A DNA stretch of 64,000 nucleotides from Pedobacter terrae. GTDB lineage: Bacteria; Bacteroidota; Bacteroidia; Sphingobacteriales; Sphingobacteriaceae. Shown in pieces: positions 35,976 to 44,485 of this stretch. The position numbers were made by a program, and so were the translations under genes. The stretch covers positions 1 through 64,000 of the forward strand of contig NZ_FNCH01000008.1 in NCBI RefSeq assembly GCF_900100705.1. Direction: 5' to 3'. Numbering within the stretch: position 1 is the first letter of the stretch; every line of letters starts with the position of its first letter. The notes under the pieces were generated by a model. The model saw only the letters and a program-made list of their open reading frames with translations, was not told the DNA's origin and made no database searches.

Positions 35976-38900
35976 TTAAAATCTTGCACTTAAACCAAAT
36001 GTATACTCTCTGGCAAAAGGATTATCTGTACCACGTTCTATTTCAATGGAGCTAAAGGTAGCCAGGTTGTTCGTTGTGGCACTAACACTTAGGTTCTGCA
36101 AGCCTAACTTTTTTACAAATGCGGTTTTGAACTGATAACTCAAATTAATGGAGCTGAGCTGAATGTTATTATCGCGCTGAACAAAACGTGAAGTAAGCTT
36201 TGTTGGTGTCGCAGAGGTTGTAATTCTACGGTATGGGCTCAAACTTCCAGGTCCAGTCCAACCCAGGTCATACGCTCTTCGGTCTACGTTGTTACGCGCA
36301 TCAACGGCCTCCACACGGTTTAATAACGTACTGTTATACAGATCAGCACCATAATTATAATTGAAACTGAAATTTAAGGCAAAACCTGCGTACAGGAAGT
36401 TTGAATTAATGGCACCTGTCCATTTTGGGCGTGTATCGCCAACATAGGTTTTATCATTAACATCCCACACAAAGGTTGGGGTACCATCTGCTTTCAGGTA
36501 AACTTCCTGGCCGGTAACCGGATCAATGCCTAGTGACCTCACCGCATAAATGGCCGTTGTCGATTGACCTTCAATAAACTGCGCATTTTCAACTGTCTGA
36601 TTAGGATTATTTGTATTCAATGCGGCGTTGAAGGCTTTAAGTTTATCAGAAACTTCTTTTAACACCGATTTATTAGTGGCTGCGTTCACAGAAACATTCC
36701 ATTTTAAGCCTTTACGAGGGTCAGATAGTATGGTATAACCGAGGTCGAGTTGTAATCCCCTGTTTTGAATTTTACCCAAATTTTCAGTGTAAGAAGGGAA
36801 ACCGGTGCTAGATGCCAGCGAAACTGTAGTCAGCGCATTCTGCGTTACTTCGTTATAAAATTCTGCATTAAAAGTTAAACGGTTGTCCAGAAATGCTGAA
36901 GCAATACCAATGTTAGACTTTAATACCTGCTGCCAGCTTAAATTCGGGTTTCCAAGTGCACCAGGAAAAGCACCTACCTCGCCGAAATAACCGGTCGATG
37001 TACCCAGGTTGTACCTAAATTGTGCGGCGTAAGGATCTTGTACAGATGTACCGGTAGAACCGTAACTACCGCGAATCCTCAATAGATTAACTGTTCTGCT
37101 GTCCTTAAGGAATTGTTCATTATTGATGTTCCATCCTAAACCTGCAGACCAGAAGTTACCAAATTTATTGTTTTCCCCGTAAGCAGACGAGCCATCTCTG
37201 GTATAGGTAAAATCAGTAAAATACCGGTTATCATAAGAATAATTTGCACTTCCTGTGTAGGAAAGGTTATTAATTGTACTTTCCGTTCCGGTAGGCCTGC
37301 TGTTTAAATACTGCGCAGCAAACAGGATGTTGTCCAGACGATCGAAAGGAAAACCCTGTGTAGATACATTATATGAATTTAAGTTTGTGCTGGCAAGCCT
37401 GAATCCTGCATATACCGTAACGCCATGCTTTCCAAAATTCTTGTTGTAGTTCACAGCACCTGTTCCGTCCATGGTAAAGGCATCACTATTGTCTTTCGAA
37501 TAGGAACCTCTCGCACTTAAATCTGCAACACCATTAAACCGGCTATCTAACGCAGAATAGAAGTTATCTATTGTTCCGTTTACTTTGGTAATGCCCAGTG
37601 CACCAGTAAACCACAAAGACTTACTATAGTCGTAACGAATAGTGGTGTTGTTTCTTAAATTAAAGTTCTTATTCCTGTTGTTGATAGTATTGTACTTAAT
37701 ATCCATTAATGGGTTTAAGACAACCGAACCTGCTACACCGAAGCCCAAATTGATGTTCTCCAGGTACTGGTTTATATTACCATTTTCATCGTAAGGTTTC
37801 CAGTATGGATTCAAAGCCAGGTACTGACTAAATTCTCCATAGGGCGAGTCATTAGAAATAACCTGAGTTGCAATCGTGTTGTTTTGGAAGGTTAAATTAT
37901 TGGTTTTATAACTTAATGTAAAACTTCCAGAATAATTTTTCCTATCCTGTTCTTTCATTACGCCCTGTAACAGATTTCCGCTGAAAGTAAGGTTGAAGGT
38001 CAAAGACTGGTCGCCGCCACGTAATGACAAGTTAGTTCTGTTGTTGATTCCTGTTTGAACGGGAATAGATTTCCAGTCTGTATTCACACCGCTCAAAACG
38101 GCTTTATATCGTTCTGCATTAATAGCCTGGCCTCTATAACTGTTTAGAAAACCTACACGACGTTCGAAATCCAGTTTTTCTGATGCATTCAGCATGTGGT
38201 ATACTGAAAGATCAGGGGATGATAAGGTTAAGTTATTGGTTATAGAAACCTCTACTTTTCCTCGCGGTGGGAGGATTGTTGTAACAACCATTACACCGTT
38301 ACCCCCACGAGATCCGTACATTGCAGTAGCAGAAGCATCTTTTAACAAAGTAACAGATGCGATTTGATTCATATCGAGGTCTACAATTGCCTGTAATGAA
38401 ACCTGGAATCCATCGAGAATAAACAATGGCGTATTGGGATTTCCAACAAGTTCTGAACCCAGGGTTGGGTAAGAAGTTTGTCCACGCATGGTAATTTCAG
38501 GTAGCGCATTGATGTTACCCCCAATCTTATTATTGGGAATGATTCTGAAAGATGGGTCGAGGGCGGCAATACCGGCAAATACATTTACCGGACTCACGGC
38601 TTTAAGCTCAGCTCCGGTCATGGTTTTAGCAGCTCCGGTATAAGTGTTGACTTTCCTGTCTACCATTCCTGTGATCACCGTTTCATTTAGCGTTAACTGA
38701 TCTTCCTGCATATAAATGGTATAATTCGAATTAGAGGAGATAGGCACCTCAACTGTCTTATAACCTATAAATCTGAACTCCAAAGATGTTGCACCTGCCG
38801 GGATGCTGATGGAAAACTTTCCATTCTTATCCGTCTGAACCGCAGACTTTGTTCCCTTGATAGATACCGTAACGCCCGGGATTGGCTTGTGTTCTTTGGC

Positions 38901-39296
38901 ATCGCCAACAAAACCAGAAATGACATCCAGGCTAGCCTTTACACCTGCTTTAATCACCACGGTCTGGTTGCGTATGGTAAAGTCTAAATTTTGTGCTGCA
39001 AAAATTTGCTTAAGCACAGCGGGCAATTCAGCATCTTTAACATTGATGGTTACGGGTATTGAATTTTCCAGTAAGTTGTCTGTATAAAAAAAATTATAAC
39101 CAGTTTGTTGGTTAAGTTCCTTAAAAACAGACCGAAGGGAAGCATTTGACTTGGTTAAAGTCACTTTTTGAGCGAGACTTGATGCACTTACCTGCATAAG
39201 GCACGCTATTATTATTACAATGGTTAGGCGCATGGTTAACAATAATTTGAGGTACAGCCGGTTAGGTATACCAAATTTCCTTGATTTTTGATACAT
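35976..39296 (-). CDS. SusC/RagA TonB-dependent transporter with STN domain
   Basis: A 1106-residue outer-membrane transporter. After a signal peptide ending near SLAQ come an STN (secretin/TonB N-terminal) signalling domain at about 45-115, a CarboxypepD-regulatory-like domain (about 120-205), the plug with SusC signature GNPNTPLFILDGFQ and ATAMYGSRGGNGVMVVTT, and a 22-stranded barrel ending in phenylalanine. The STN domain passes ligand signals to the FecR anti-sigma factor encoded just upstream. Thus the locus is a ligand-induced, sigma-controlled uptake system; its ligand is not predictable by eye. Confidence 0.95.
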   Translation of the reverse strand: MYQKSRKFGIPNRLYLKLLLTMRLTIVIIIACLMQVSASSLAQKVTLTKSNASLRSVFKELNQQTGYNFFYTDNLLENSIPVTINVKDAELPAVLKQIFAAQNLDFTIRNQTVVIKAGVKASLDVISGFVGDAKEHKPIPGVTVSIKGTKSAVQTDKNGKFSISIPAGATSLEFRFIGYKTVEVPISSNSNYTIYMQEDQLTLNETVITGMVDRKVNTYTGAAKTMTGAELKAVSPVNVFAGIAALDPSFRIIPNNKIGGNINALPEITMRGQTSYPTLGSELVGNPNTPLFILDGFQVSLQAIVDLDMNQIASVTLLKDASATAMYGSRGGNGVMVVTTILPPRGKVEVSITNNLTLSSPDLSVYHMLNASEKLDFERRVGFLNSYRGQAINAERYKAVLSGVNTDWKSIPVQTGINNRTNLSLRGGDQSLTFNLTFSGNLLQGVMKEQDRKNYSGSFTLSYKTNNLTFQNNTIATQVISNDSPYGEFSQYLALNPYWKPYDENGNINQYLENINLGFGVAGSVVLNPLMDIKYNTINNRNKNFNLRNNTTIRYDYSKSLWFTGALGITKVNGTIDNFYSALDSRFNGVADLSARGSYSKDNSDAFTMDGTGAVNYNKNFGKHGVTVYAGFRLASTNLNSYNVSTQGFPFDRLDNILFAAQYLNSRPTGTESTINNLSYTGSANYSYDNRYFTDFTYTRDGSSAYGENNKFGNFWSAGLGWNINNEQFLKDSRTVNLLRIRGSYGSTGTSVQDPYAAQFRYNLGTSTGYFGEVGAFPGALGNPNLSWQQVLKSNIGIASAFLDNRLTFNAEFYNEVTQNALTTVSLASSTGFPSYTENLGKIQNRGLQLDLGYTILSDPRKGLKWNVSVNAATNKSVLKEVSDKLKAFNAALNTNNPNQTVENAQFIEGQSTTAIYAVRSLGIDPVTGQEVYLKADGTPTFVWDVNDKTYVGDTRPKWTGAINSNFLYAGFALNFSFNYNYGADLYNSTLLNRVEAVDARNNVDRRAYDLGWTGPGSLSPYRRITTSATPTKLTSRFVQRDNNIQLSSINLSYQFKTAFVKKLGLQNLSVSATTNNLATFSSIEIERGTDNPFAREYTFGLSARF

Positions 39297-39425
39297 TAGT
39301 AGTTGGTTTGGTTAAACAGTCTCTGATGCGTTGGTCCGTAGCAAGACTGTGGTTGTAAATTGATTTTCAATCGAATATTCCAGACTATGATCAGGTCCCG
39401 GCAGTTAAACGGGGCCTGTTTTTTT
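39297..39425 (-). promoter_or_regulatory. Hairpin-rich leader of susC
   Basis: The space between fecR and susC holds three dyads: ACAGTCT / AGACTGT at 39316-39350, ATTGA-TTT-TCAAT near 39361, and CAGGTCCCG / CGGGGCCTG at 39392-39418. The last is followed by T7 on the plus strand, the terminator orientation opposite to the genes, which would stop antisense transcripts. On the sense strand these form leader hairpins. A promoter for susC should also lie here but no clear TAnnTTTG was found. Confidence 0.45.
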
Positions 39426-39503
39426 GGGAAGTTTTTCTTATCGTATTTTTTTCGTCATGTAGTTTGTTTAAAGGTTAAAAATTAGTTGATTATTCGTTAT
39501 TTA

Positions 39504-40697
39504 TTATTTGGATACATATACGGTTCTGCCTTTAATTTCAAAATGTGCTTCTCCGGTAGATTCGACGATTTCGAGAACCTTGGAGATTTTATCAAACCTA
39601 GAAACTTTACCACTAAACCGTTGATTGGTTTTTTCGCCGATGTAAACCACTTCTACATTATACCAGCGTTCAATCATTTTCATGATATTTTCAATGTGCT
39701 CACTTTCCACCACAAACTCGTTATTTTTCCAGGCCACAGCCAGGTCTGTATCTGTTTCATTAATCTGTATCCCTCCCCTGTAAAGTTTAGCCTGCTGTCC
39801 TGGTTTTAAAATCCTGGAGTCTCCCGATACAGATAACTTCACACTTCCCTCTAATAAAGTTGTTTTCTCTATTGCGTCATCGGCATAACTGCTGATGTTA
39901 AAATGAGTTCCTAATACTTCTACTTCCTGGCGGTCTGTTTTTACAATAAACGGGTGTTGTTTATCCTTCGCGACTTCGAAATATCCTTCACCACTCAGGG
40001 TAACTACCCGCTTTCCGTTTTGAATGAGGGAGGTGGCGTATGTGAGACTGGAAGCGGCATTTAAATACACAAGTGATCCGTCAGGCAGCCGTACCTGATA
40101 GGTTTCCCCACGAGCGGTAGACAGGGTATTGGTAGCATTAGGATCCGAAGCCTTTTCACCAACTTCGTACACCAGTTTGCCGTCGGCAGATTTAGTAATC
40201 ACTATCCCGGATTCTCTTCCTATTTCGCCTTTGGACGCATTTGCCAAGCTAACTTTCCTGCCGTTTGCAAGGGTAAGTACCGCACCATAACGCCCTGGCT
40301 TGATTTCATTTACAGCAATTTTAGAGACATCGGCAATCTTTTCTGGTTGTTTATTGAGAAAATAAAAACCGAGGTAGGCTACGGCTAAAACTGCAGCAAC
40401 AGCAGCGATTTTTAACCAAAGTCTGAGCATTTTATGTTTACCTTTGGGCACGGCTTGTGCTGATTGCTGAATCTGTGCAAACAAATCCTGGTCAACCTTT
40501 CCCAGTACCTTCGCAATGGCCAAATCTTTTTCATATTGCTCATCGTGAACCTCTAATGCGCCGATGATGAGATTTTTTAATACTTCCTGGTCTTCATCGA
40601 GTTGAAAATAATCCATCAGAAGTTGCGTTTCTTCAAGACTACAGGTATTATCCAGGTGTTTTTTGAAGAGTATATGGAGTTGTTCAGCTGTTTTCAA
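39504..40697 (-). CDS. FecR-type anti-sigma factor
   Basis: A 397-residue inner-membrane anti-sigma factor. Residues 1-90 are the cytoplasmic sigma-binding part, a membrane helix lies at about 92-112 (LKIAAVAAVLAVAYLGFYF), and the periplasmic FecR domain carries YQVRLPDGSLVYLNAASSL and GEGYFEVAKDKQHPFIVKT, followed by a DUF4974 domain that contacts the STN domain. The frame opens with TTG at 40697, the only start codon before the preceding stop; the next ATG would cut off the first 27 residues. Downstream of the sigma gene, upstream of susC. Confidence 0.93.
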   Translation of the reverse strand: MKTAEQLHILFKKHLDNTCSLEETQLLMDYFQLDEDQEVLKNLIIGALEVHDEQYEKDLAIAKVLGKVDQDLFAQIQQSAQAVPKGKHKMLRLWLKIAAVAAVLAVAYLGFYFLNKQPEKIADVSKIAVNEIKPGRYGAVLTLANGRKVSLANASKGEIGRESGIVITKSADGKLVYEVGEKASDPNATNTLSTARGETYQVRLPDGSLVYLNAASSLTYATSLIQNGKRVVTLSGEGYFEVAKDKQHPFIVKTDRQEVEVLGTHFNISSYADDAIEKTTLLEGSVKLSVSGDSRILKPGQQAKLYRGGIQINETDTDLAVAWKNNEFVVESEHIENIMKMIERWYNVEVVYIGEKTNQRFSGKVSRFDKISKVLEIVESTGEAHFEIKGRTVYVSK

Positions 40698-40791
40698 GGT
40701 TCAATTTTACAGCTAATACGGAGCTGAACAAAAATATCCTTAGTCTGTTAACAAGAAATTAACAATTAATTTCCAAAAACAGCGATCTGGA

Positions 40792-41391
40792 TTAAAAGCC
40801 TTTAAATAAAACAGCCAAAACTACTGAAATGGTAAATGCGGAAGAATCTTTAAAATACGTTTTAAGAAATCTATTGGCCTGCAGCATATGGCTACTAATA
40901 GTTTTGGCATTAATGCCCATAATCTGCTCTACTTCTTTATAAGATTTACCTTCTAATTTGCAGAGCGTAAAAACCATTTTACGCTGTGGAGGCATCAGGT
41001 TTATCGCATGTTGTAATTTTTCAGCATCTTCTTTACTCAGCAAATCTTCTTCAACGTGAAGATACAGCTCTGAACTTGAAGCAACCATTTTAGTTAATAA
41101 ACGTTTGTCTTTAGCTACTTTCCGAAAGTAATCATGTACCAGGTTTTCTGCTATACGAAAAAGATAAGATTTAAAAGATTTTTCGGGGTCAATCTGTGCC
41201 CGCACCTCCCATATTTTAAAAAAAAGCTCTTGCAGCACTTCTTTTACCAGGTCGTCAGATTTGAGAAGTTTGAATAAATTTCCGGCGATCCGAAATTTAT
41301 AGTTATTGTATAATATTTCAAATGCCCGCTCGTCACCATTTTTTAATTGAAGTAATAAAGACTTTTCATCGGTGTGATTAACATTGATCAT
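40792..41391 (-). CDS. ECF sigma factor, FecI-like
   Basis: A 199-residue RNA polymerase sigma factor of the extracytoplasmic-function class. Region 2 includes LKNGDERAFEILYNNY and VLQELFFKIWE; region 4 includes LPPQRKMVFTLCKLEGKSYKEVEQIMGIN followed by TISSHMLQA, the -35-recognition helix. A hydrophobic C-terminal tail is usual for this Bacteroidota type. It starts the sigma-fecR-susC-susD locus. A TATATTTG box lies almost at the start codon, implying a very short leader. Confidence 0.94.
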   Translation of the reverse strand: MINVNHTDEKSLLLQLKNGDERAFEILYNNYKFRIAGNLFKLLKSDDLVKEVLQELFFKIWEVRAQIDPEKSFKSYLFRIAENLVHDYFRKVAKDKRLLTKMVASSSELYLHVEEDLLSKEDAEKLQHAINLMPPQRKMVFTLCKLEGKSYKEVEQIMGINAKTISSHMLQANRFLKTYFKDSSAFTISVVLAVLFKGF

Positions 41392-41399
41392 TCGTCTGG

Positions 41400-41407
41400 C
41401 AAATATA
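41400..41407 (-). promoter_or_regulatory. -7 promoter box of the ECF sigma gene
   Basis: The minus strand reads TATATTTG, an exact match. A TTG lies 16 bases further upstream (41424-41426). Transcription would start within a few bases of the ATG at 41391, so the message may be leaderless. Confidence 0.5.
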
Positions 41408-41560
41408 CATTAACTTAAAAAGACAAGGTAGTTATAATTTTGGAAACGCAATAGCCCGTTTATTTAACTGCAGCTTTTTAGATCCAATCCAATGTTCCAG
41501 GCATTACGGACGAAATTATAAAACCACCTGGATACGCCTGAAAACGCTAAATTGATCAAA

Positions 41561-41662
41561 TCATTTCAACTGAACGTCATGCGGTATAAGCCAGCTTGAT
41601 GCCGGATTTTTATTTGATTCTTTATAAGCCATTACCCCCTCTGTGTGAACCGGAATGGCGTC
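41561..41662 (-). pseudogene. Remnant of a LysR regulator C-terminus
   Basis: Read on the minus strand, about 33 codons give IPVHTEGVMAYKESNKNPA...W.I.H..QLK and a TGA stop. This aligns without gaps to the C-terminus of the LysR regulator at 44486-45373 (IPINTEVVLAYKESNNNPA...W.I.H..QLKID), with about 20 of 32 residues identical. The nucleotide alignment is also ungapped over about 95 bases. No similarity to LysR continues upstream of the fragment. It is therefore the dead 3' end of a second lysR, on the same strand as the live one, upstream of the SDR-MarR-crtB operon. Confidence 0.8.
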
Positions 41663-41719
41663 AAGGGCGCGAGTCTTAGCTTATCAGTAATATGGTTATC
41701 GCTAATTGTTATGAAATAA

Positions 41720-41766
41720 TTTGTTTATTTATAAACCAAAACAATTAAATTTACGTATTTATAAAC
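41720..41766 (+). promoter_or_regulatory. Promoter with two operator-like palindromes
   Basis: GTTTAT-TT-ATAAAC is a perfect palindrome at 41723-41736. A related ACGTAT-TT-ATAAAC lies exactly 30 bases further (41753-41766), three helical turns apart. They overlap a TTTG (41720-41723) and a TAAATTTA (41746-41753), which form a -33/-7-like pair spaced 22 bases. The MarR-family protein encoded second in the operon is the obvious candidate to bind here. Confidence 0.55.
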
Positions 41767-41791
41767 TATATTAACATCCAAAAATCATCTC

Positions 41792-42511
41792 ATGCAATTC
41801 CAAAATAAAAACATACTCATTATTGGCGCAAGCTCTGGTATAGGCCTTGAGTTGGTTCACCTGCTTAATAGTGAAGGCGCAAATGTCTTTGCTGCATCGA
41901 GAAATCCTTCAGACAGCTGGCCAGAATCTATCCAATATATTAAGCTGGATGTAATGCTGGAAGCAGGGATCTTATCCGAAGTGCTACCTGCTGAACTACA
42001 TGGATTTGTTTATTGTGTTGGCAACATTAACCTTAAGCCTTTTTCCAGAATTACAGAAAACGACCTGATAGCAGATTTTAAACTTAATGTTGTTGGGGCA
42101 GCTTTGTCCATACAACAATCGCTTAAATCACTAAAAAGCGCTACAGCTGCATCCATCGTAATGATCAGTTCTGTAGCAGCAAGAACTGGAATGGCTTATC
42201 ATGCCAGCATTGCAGCATCCAAAGCAGCGGTAGAGGGATTAGCTATTTCTTTGGCGGCGGAGTTGAGCGGAAGCCAGATTAGGGTAAATGTTGTGGCACC
42301 TTCTTTAACTGATACACCATTAGCATCGAAACTACTCAATACCCCGGAAAAGATGGAAGCCTCTGCGAAAAGGCATCCCATAGGAAGATATGGATCAGTT
42401 CAAGACATCAGCAGCGCCATCAGATTTTTATTATCGCCAGAAAGCAGTTGGATAACAGGTCAGGTTATTCCCATTGATGGTGGCATGAGCAATTTAAAAA
42501 CAACATTTTAA
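41792..42511 (+). CDS. SDR-family oxidoreductase with atypical active site
   Basis: A 239-residue short-chain dehydrogenase/reductase. The NAD(P) motif GASSGIG is at about 12-18 and the catalytic serine region is MISSVAA (about 124-130). The usual YxxxK is changed: Lys144 is present in AASKAAVEGL, but the residue four before it is Ile140, and the nearest tyrosine is Tyr136, eight before the lysine (AYHASIAASK). Such HAS(V/I)AA(S/A)K variants exist among SDRs. The C-terminus keeps the SLTDTPLA and ITGQVIPIDGG motifs. First gene of the operon with MarR, crtB-like and TIGR03643 genes. Confidence 0.88.
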   Translation: MQFQNKNILIIGASSGIGLELVHLLNSEGANVFAASRNPSDSWPESIQYIKLDVMLEAGILSEVLPAELHGFVYCVGNINLKPFSRITENDLIADFKLNVVGAALSIQQSLKSLKSATAASIVMISSVAARTGMAYHASIAASKAAVEGLAISLAAELSGSQIRVNVVAPSLTDTPLASKLLNTPEKMEASAKRHPIGRYGSVQDISSAIRFLLSPESSWITGQVIPIDGGMSNLKTTF

Positions 42512-42565
42512 TTGTTAAACCAGCGCCGAAGAAACCGCATCTAAACTGTTCTAATCTAAAAAGAC

Positions 42566-43180
42566 ATGATGTACAATCTCATAAACGAACTATTATTATT
42601 GGTTAAAACTTACGAAAACACCGCTATAAAACCGAAAGATGATTTACAGGCTTTTCAAAAATGGATTAGTGAACATTCGGCAGACAATGCCTCATTACCT
42701 AATGTAGAACCTGACTGGAGCGGTAAAATAAGCGGACGATCTGCAGATAGTGTGATCAATACAACGCTTGTCCACCTTTACAGGTATGCAAAGATGCATG
42801 CAAAGGAGGCGATAGCAGAAAGTTCATTCTCTACCCCAGATGAATTCATTTACCTCATCAATCTGGTTTCGCACGGTGCAATGAGCAAAACAGACCTGAT
42901 TAAAGAAAATGTGCACGATAAGCCAGCAGGAACATTGATTATTAAAAGACTACTGGATAAAGGGTTTATCGAGCAAAAACCTTCAGGTATAGATAAAAGA
43001 AGCGTAATCATAGGCATTACGGAACAGGGAAATGATGAACTTAATAAATGTATGGATAAAATCCGCCTGGCATCGGCCAAAGTTACCGGTCCGCTAAATA
43101 ACGATGAAAAAATGAGGCTGATTGCTATTCTCAAAAAGCTTGAAGACTTCCATTACGAACAAAATTTTGAAAAGATTTAA
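42566..43180 (+). CDS. MarR-family transcriptional regulator
   Basis: A 204-residue winged-helix regulator. The DNA-binding part (about 95-170) shows LINLVSHGAMSKTDLIKENVHDKPAGTLIIKRLLDKGFIEQKPSGIDKRSVIIGITEQG, split between recognition helix and wing, as in MarR proteins; dimerisation helices flank it. The longer N-terminus (about 60 extra residues) is unusual for MarR and of unknown role. It lies between the SDR gene and the phytoene/squalene synthase gene and probably autoregulates the operon via the palindromes at 41723 and 41753. Confidence 0.85.
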   Translation: MMYNLINELLLLVKTYENTAIKPKDDLQAFQKWISEHSADNASLPNVEPDWSGKISGRSADSVINTTLVHLYRYAKMHAKEAIAESSFSTPDEFIYLINLVSHGAMSKTDLIKENVHDKPAGTLIIKRLLDKGFIEQKPSGIDKRSVIIGITEQGNDELNKCMDKIRLASAKVTGPLNNDEKMRLIAILKKLEDFHYEQNFEKI

Positions 43181-43190
43181 TTATCAATAA

Positions 43191-44027
43191 ATGAAGATAA
43201 TCTATGACAGCGTATCTGCGCAGTGCAGCAAAGTAGTTACCAAAAGTTACAGCACAAGCTTTTCATTGGGTATCCGTTTCCTAAACAAACGCCATCGGGA
43301 TGCCATTTATGCCATATATGGCTTTGTGAGGCTTGCAGATGAAATTGTAGATAGTTTCCACGACTATGATAAGGCCACCCTACTGTATAAATTTAAGAGG
43401 GATTGTGAAGAAGCTATCCACGATCAGATCAGTTTAAACCCGATCCTTAATGCCTTTCAACAGGTGGTAAACCAATACAAGATAAAAAAAGAACTCATTG
43501 AGCTCTTTCTGGAAAGTATGGAGATGGATCTTCATCAGCAAAAATATACTCCTGAAAAATATGACCGTTACATTCTGGGTTCGGCACAGGTTGTGGGCTT
43601 AATGTGCCTGCAGGTTTTTGTAGATGGCGATTCGGATAGTTATGAGCGTTTAAAGGAACCTGCGATGAAACTGGGTTCTGCTTTCCAGAAAGTAAATTTT
43701 TTGAGGGATGTGAAAGCAGATTTTTATTCCTTAAGCAGAAATTATTTCCCGGATATAAACCTGTCGGAATTTTCAAGAACTGAAAAACTTGTAATAGAAA
43801 GCCAGATTTCAGCTGAATTCGATGCTGCACTTTATGGTATAAAAGCATTGCCAAAATCATCACGCGGTGGCGTATACCTGGCATACGTTTACTACAGAGC
43901 ACTTTTCGAGAAGATAAAGAAGAAAACGGCAACCCAAATGATGAATGAGCGGGTTAGGATTTCCAATGGCCAAAAATTTATGCTGATGTTTGGCTCAGCC
44001 CTTAAAAGCAGATACAACAAAATATAA
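43191..44027 (+). CDS. Phytoene/squalene synthase family protein
   Basis: A 278-residue head-to-head prenyl synthase that joins two prenyl diphosphates. Both aspartate-rich motifs are present: VRLADEIVDSFHDY (first) and VNFLRDVKADF (second), with SRNYFPD after it as in phytoene synthases. The product may be phytoene (C40) or a shorter squalene-type compound; this cannot be decided without the chain-length-determining residues being modelled. No crtI desaturase or lycopene cyclase lies in the window. 10 bases from the MarR gene. Confidence 0.9.
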   Translation: MKIIYDSVSAQCSKVVTKSYSTSFSLGIRFLNKRHRDAIYAIYGFVRLADEIVDSFHDYDKATLLYKFKRDCEEAIHDQISLNPILNAFQQVVNQYKIKKELIELFLESMEMDLHQQKYTPEKYDRYILGSAQVVGLMCLQVFVDGDSDSYERLKEPAMKLGSAFQKVNFLRDVKADFYSLSRNYFPDINLSEFSRTEKLVIESQISAEFDAALYGIKALPKSSRGGVYLAYVYYRALFEKIKKKTATQMMNERVRISNGQKFMLMFGSALKSRYNKI

Positions 44028-44059
44028 CGGGTAAGTAAGAGCTGATAACAGATTAAAAA

Positions 44060-44332
44060 ATGACTAACATCGATTTACTTTCAGCTGTTGAAATTGACAG
44101 GATCATCGAAATGGCATGGGAAGACCGGACTACCTTTGATGCTATCTTTATACAATTTGGACTTAAACACCAGGAAGTGATCGTGTTAATGAGGAAACAA
44201 ATGAAAGCGTGCAGCTTTAAAATGTGGCGAAAACGGATGAATAATAAATCTACCAAACATGCTGTTTTAAAAGCTAATGCAATTTCACGTTTAAATGCGA
44301 CCGACAAAGGGCAATTTCAAATAATAAAATAA
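44060..44332 (+). CDS. TIGR03643-family (DUF2805) small protein
   Basis: A 90-residue protein with the compact pattern IDRIIEMAWEDRTTFDAIF, GLKHQEVIVLMRKQM and SFKMWRKRM, matching the TIGR03643 / DUF2805 family. The middle resembles a helix-turn-helix. In other Bacteroidota and cyanobacteria members often sit beside photolyase or cryptochrome genes, as I recall, which are missing here. It ends in a basic tail. Last gene of the SDR-MarR-crtB operon, so a link to light or oxidative stress is plausible but unproven. Confidence 0.85.
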   Translation: MTNIDLLSAVEIDRIIEMAWEDRTTFDAIFIQFGLKHQEVIVLMRKQMKACSFKMWRKRMNNKSTKHAVLKANAISRLNATDKGQFQIIK

Positions 44333-44485
44333 CCAAAAGGTAATTTGGCCGAAATGGAATTTACTACAGATTATAATATAATTTTAAGTAAAACTAAAAA
44401 TCCGGATGTTATGCAATATGCAAAAACCAGGAATTCATAAATTAATTGGAAAAAATCCTTTAAAAAATAGATATCGAAATGAAAA

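Noticed and set aside
28123-41391. GH95 gene considered as part of a polysaccharide utilisation locus with the SusC/SusD genes
   Set aside because: A gene-free gap of about 530 bases separates it from the TlpA gene, and there is no second carbohydrate enzyme. Co-regulation is possible but unsupported.
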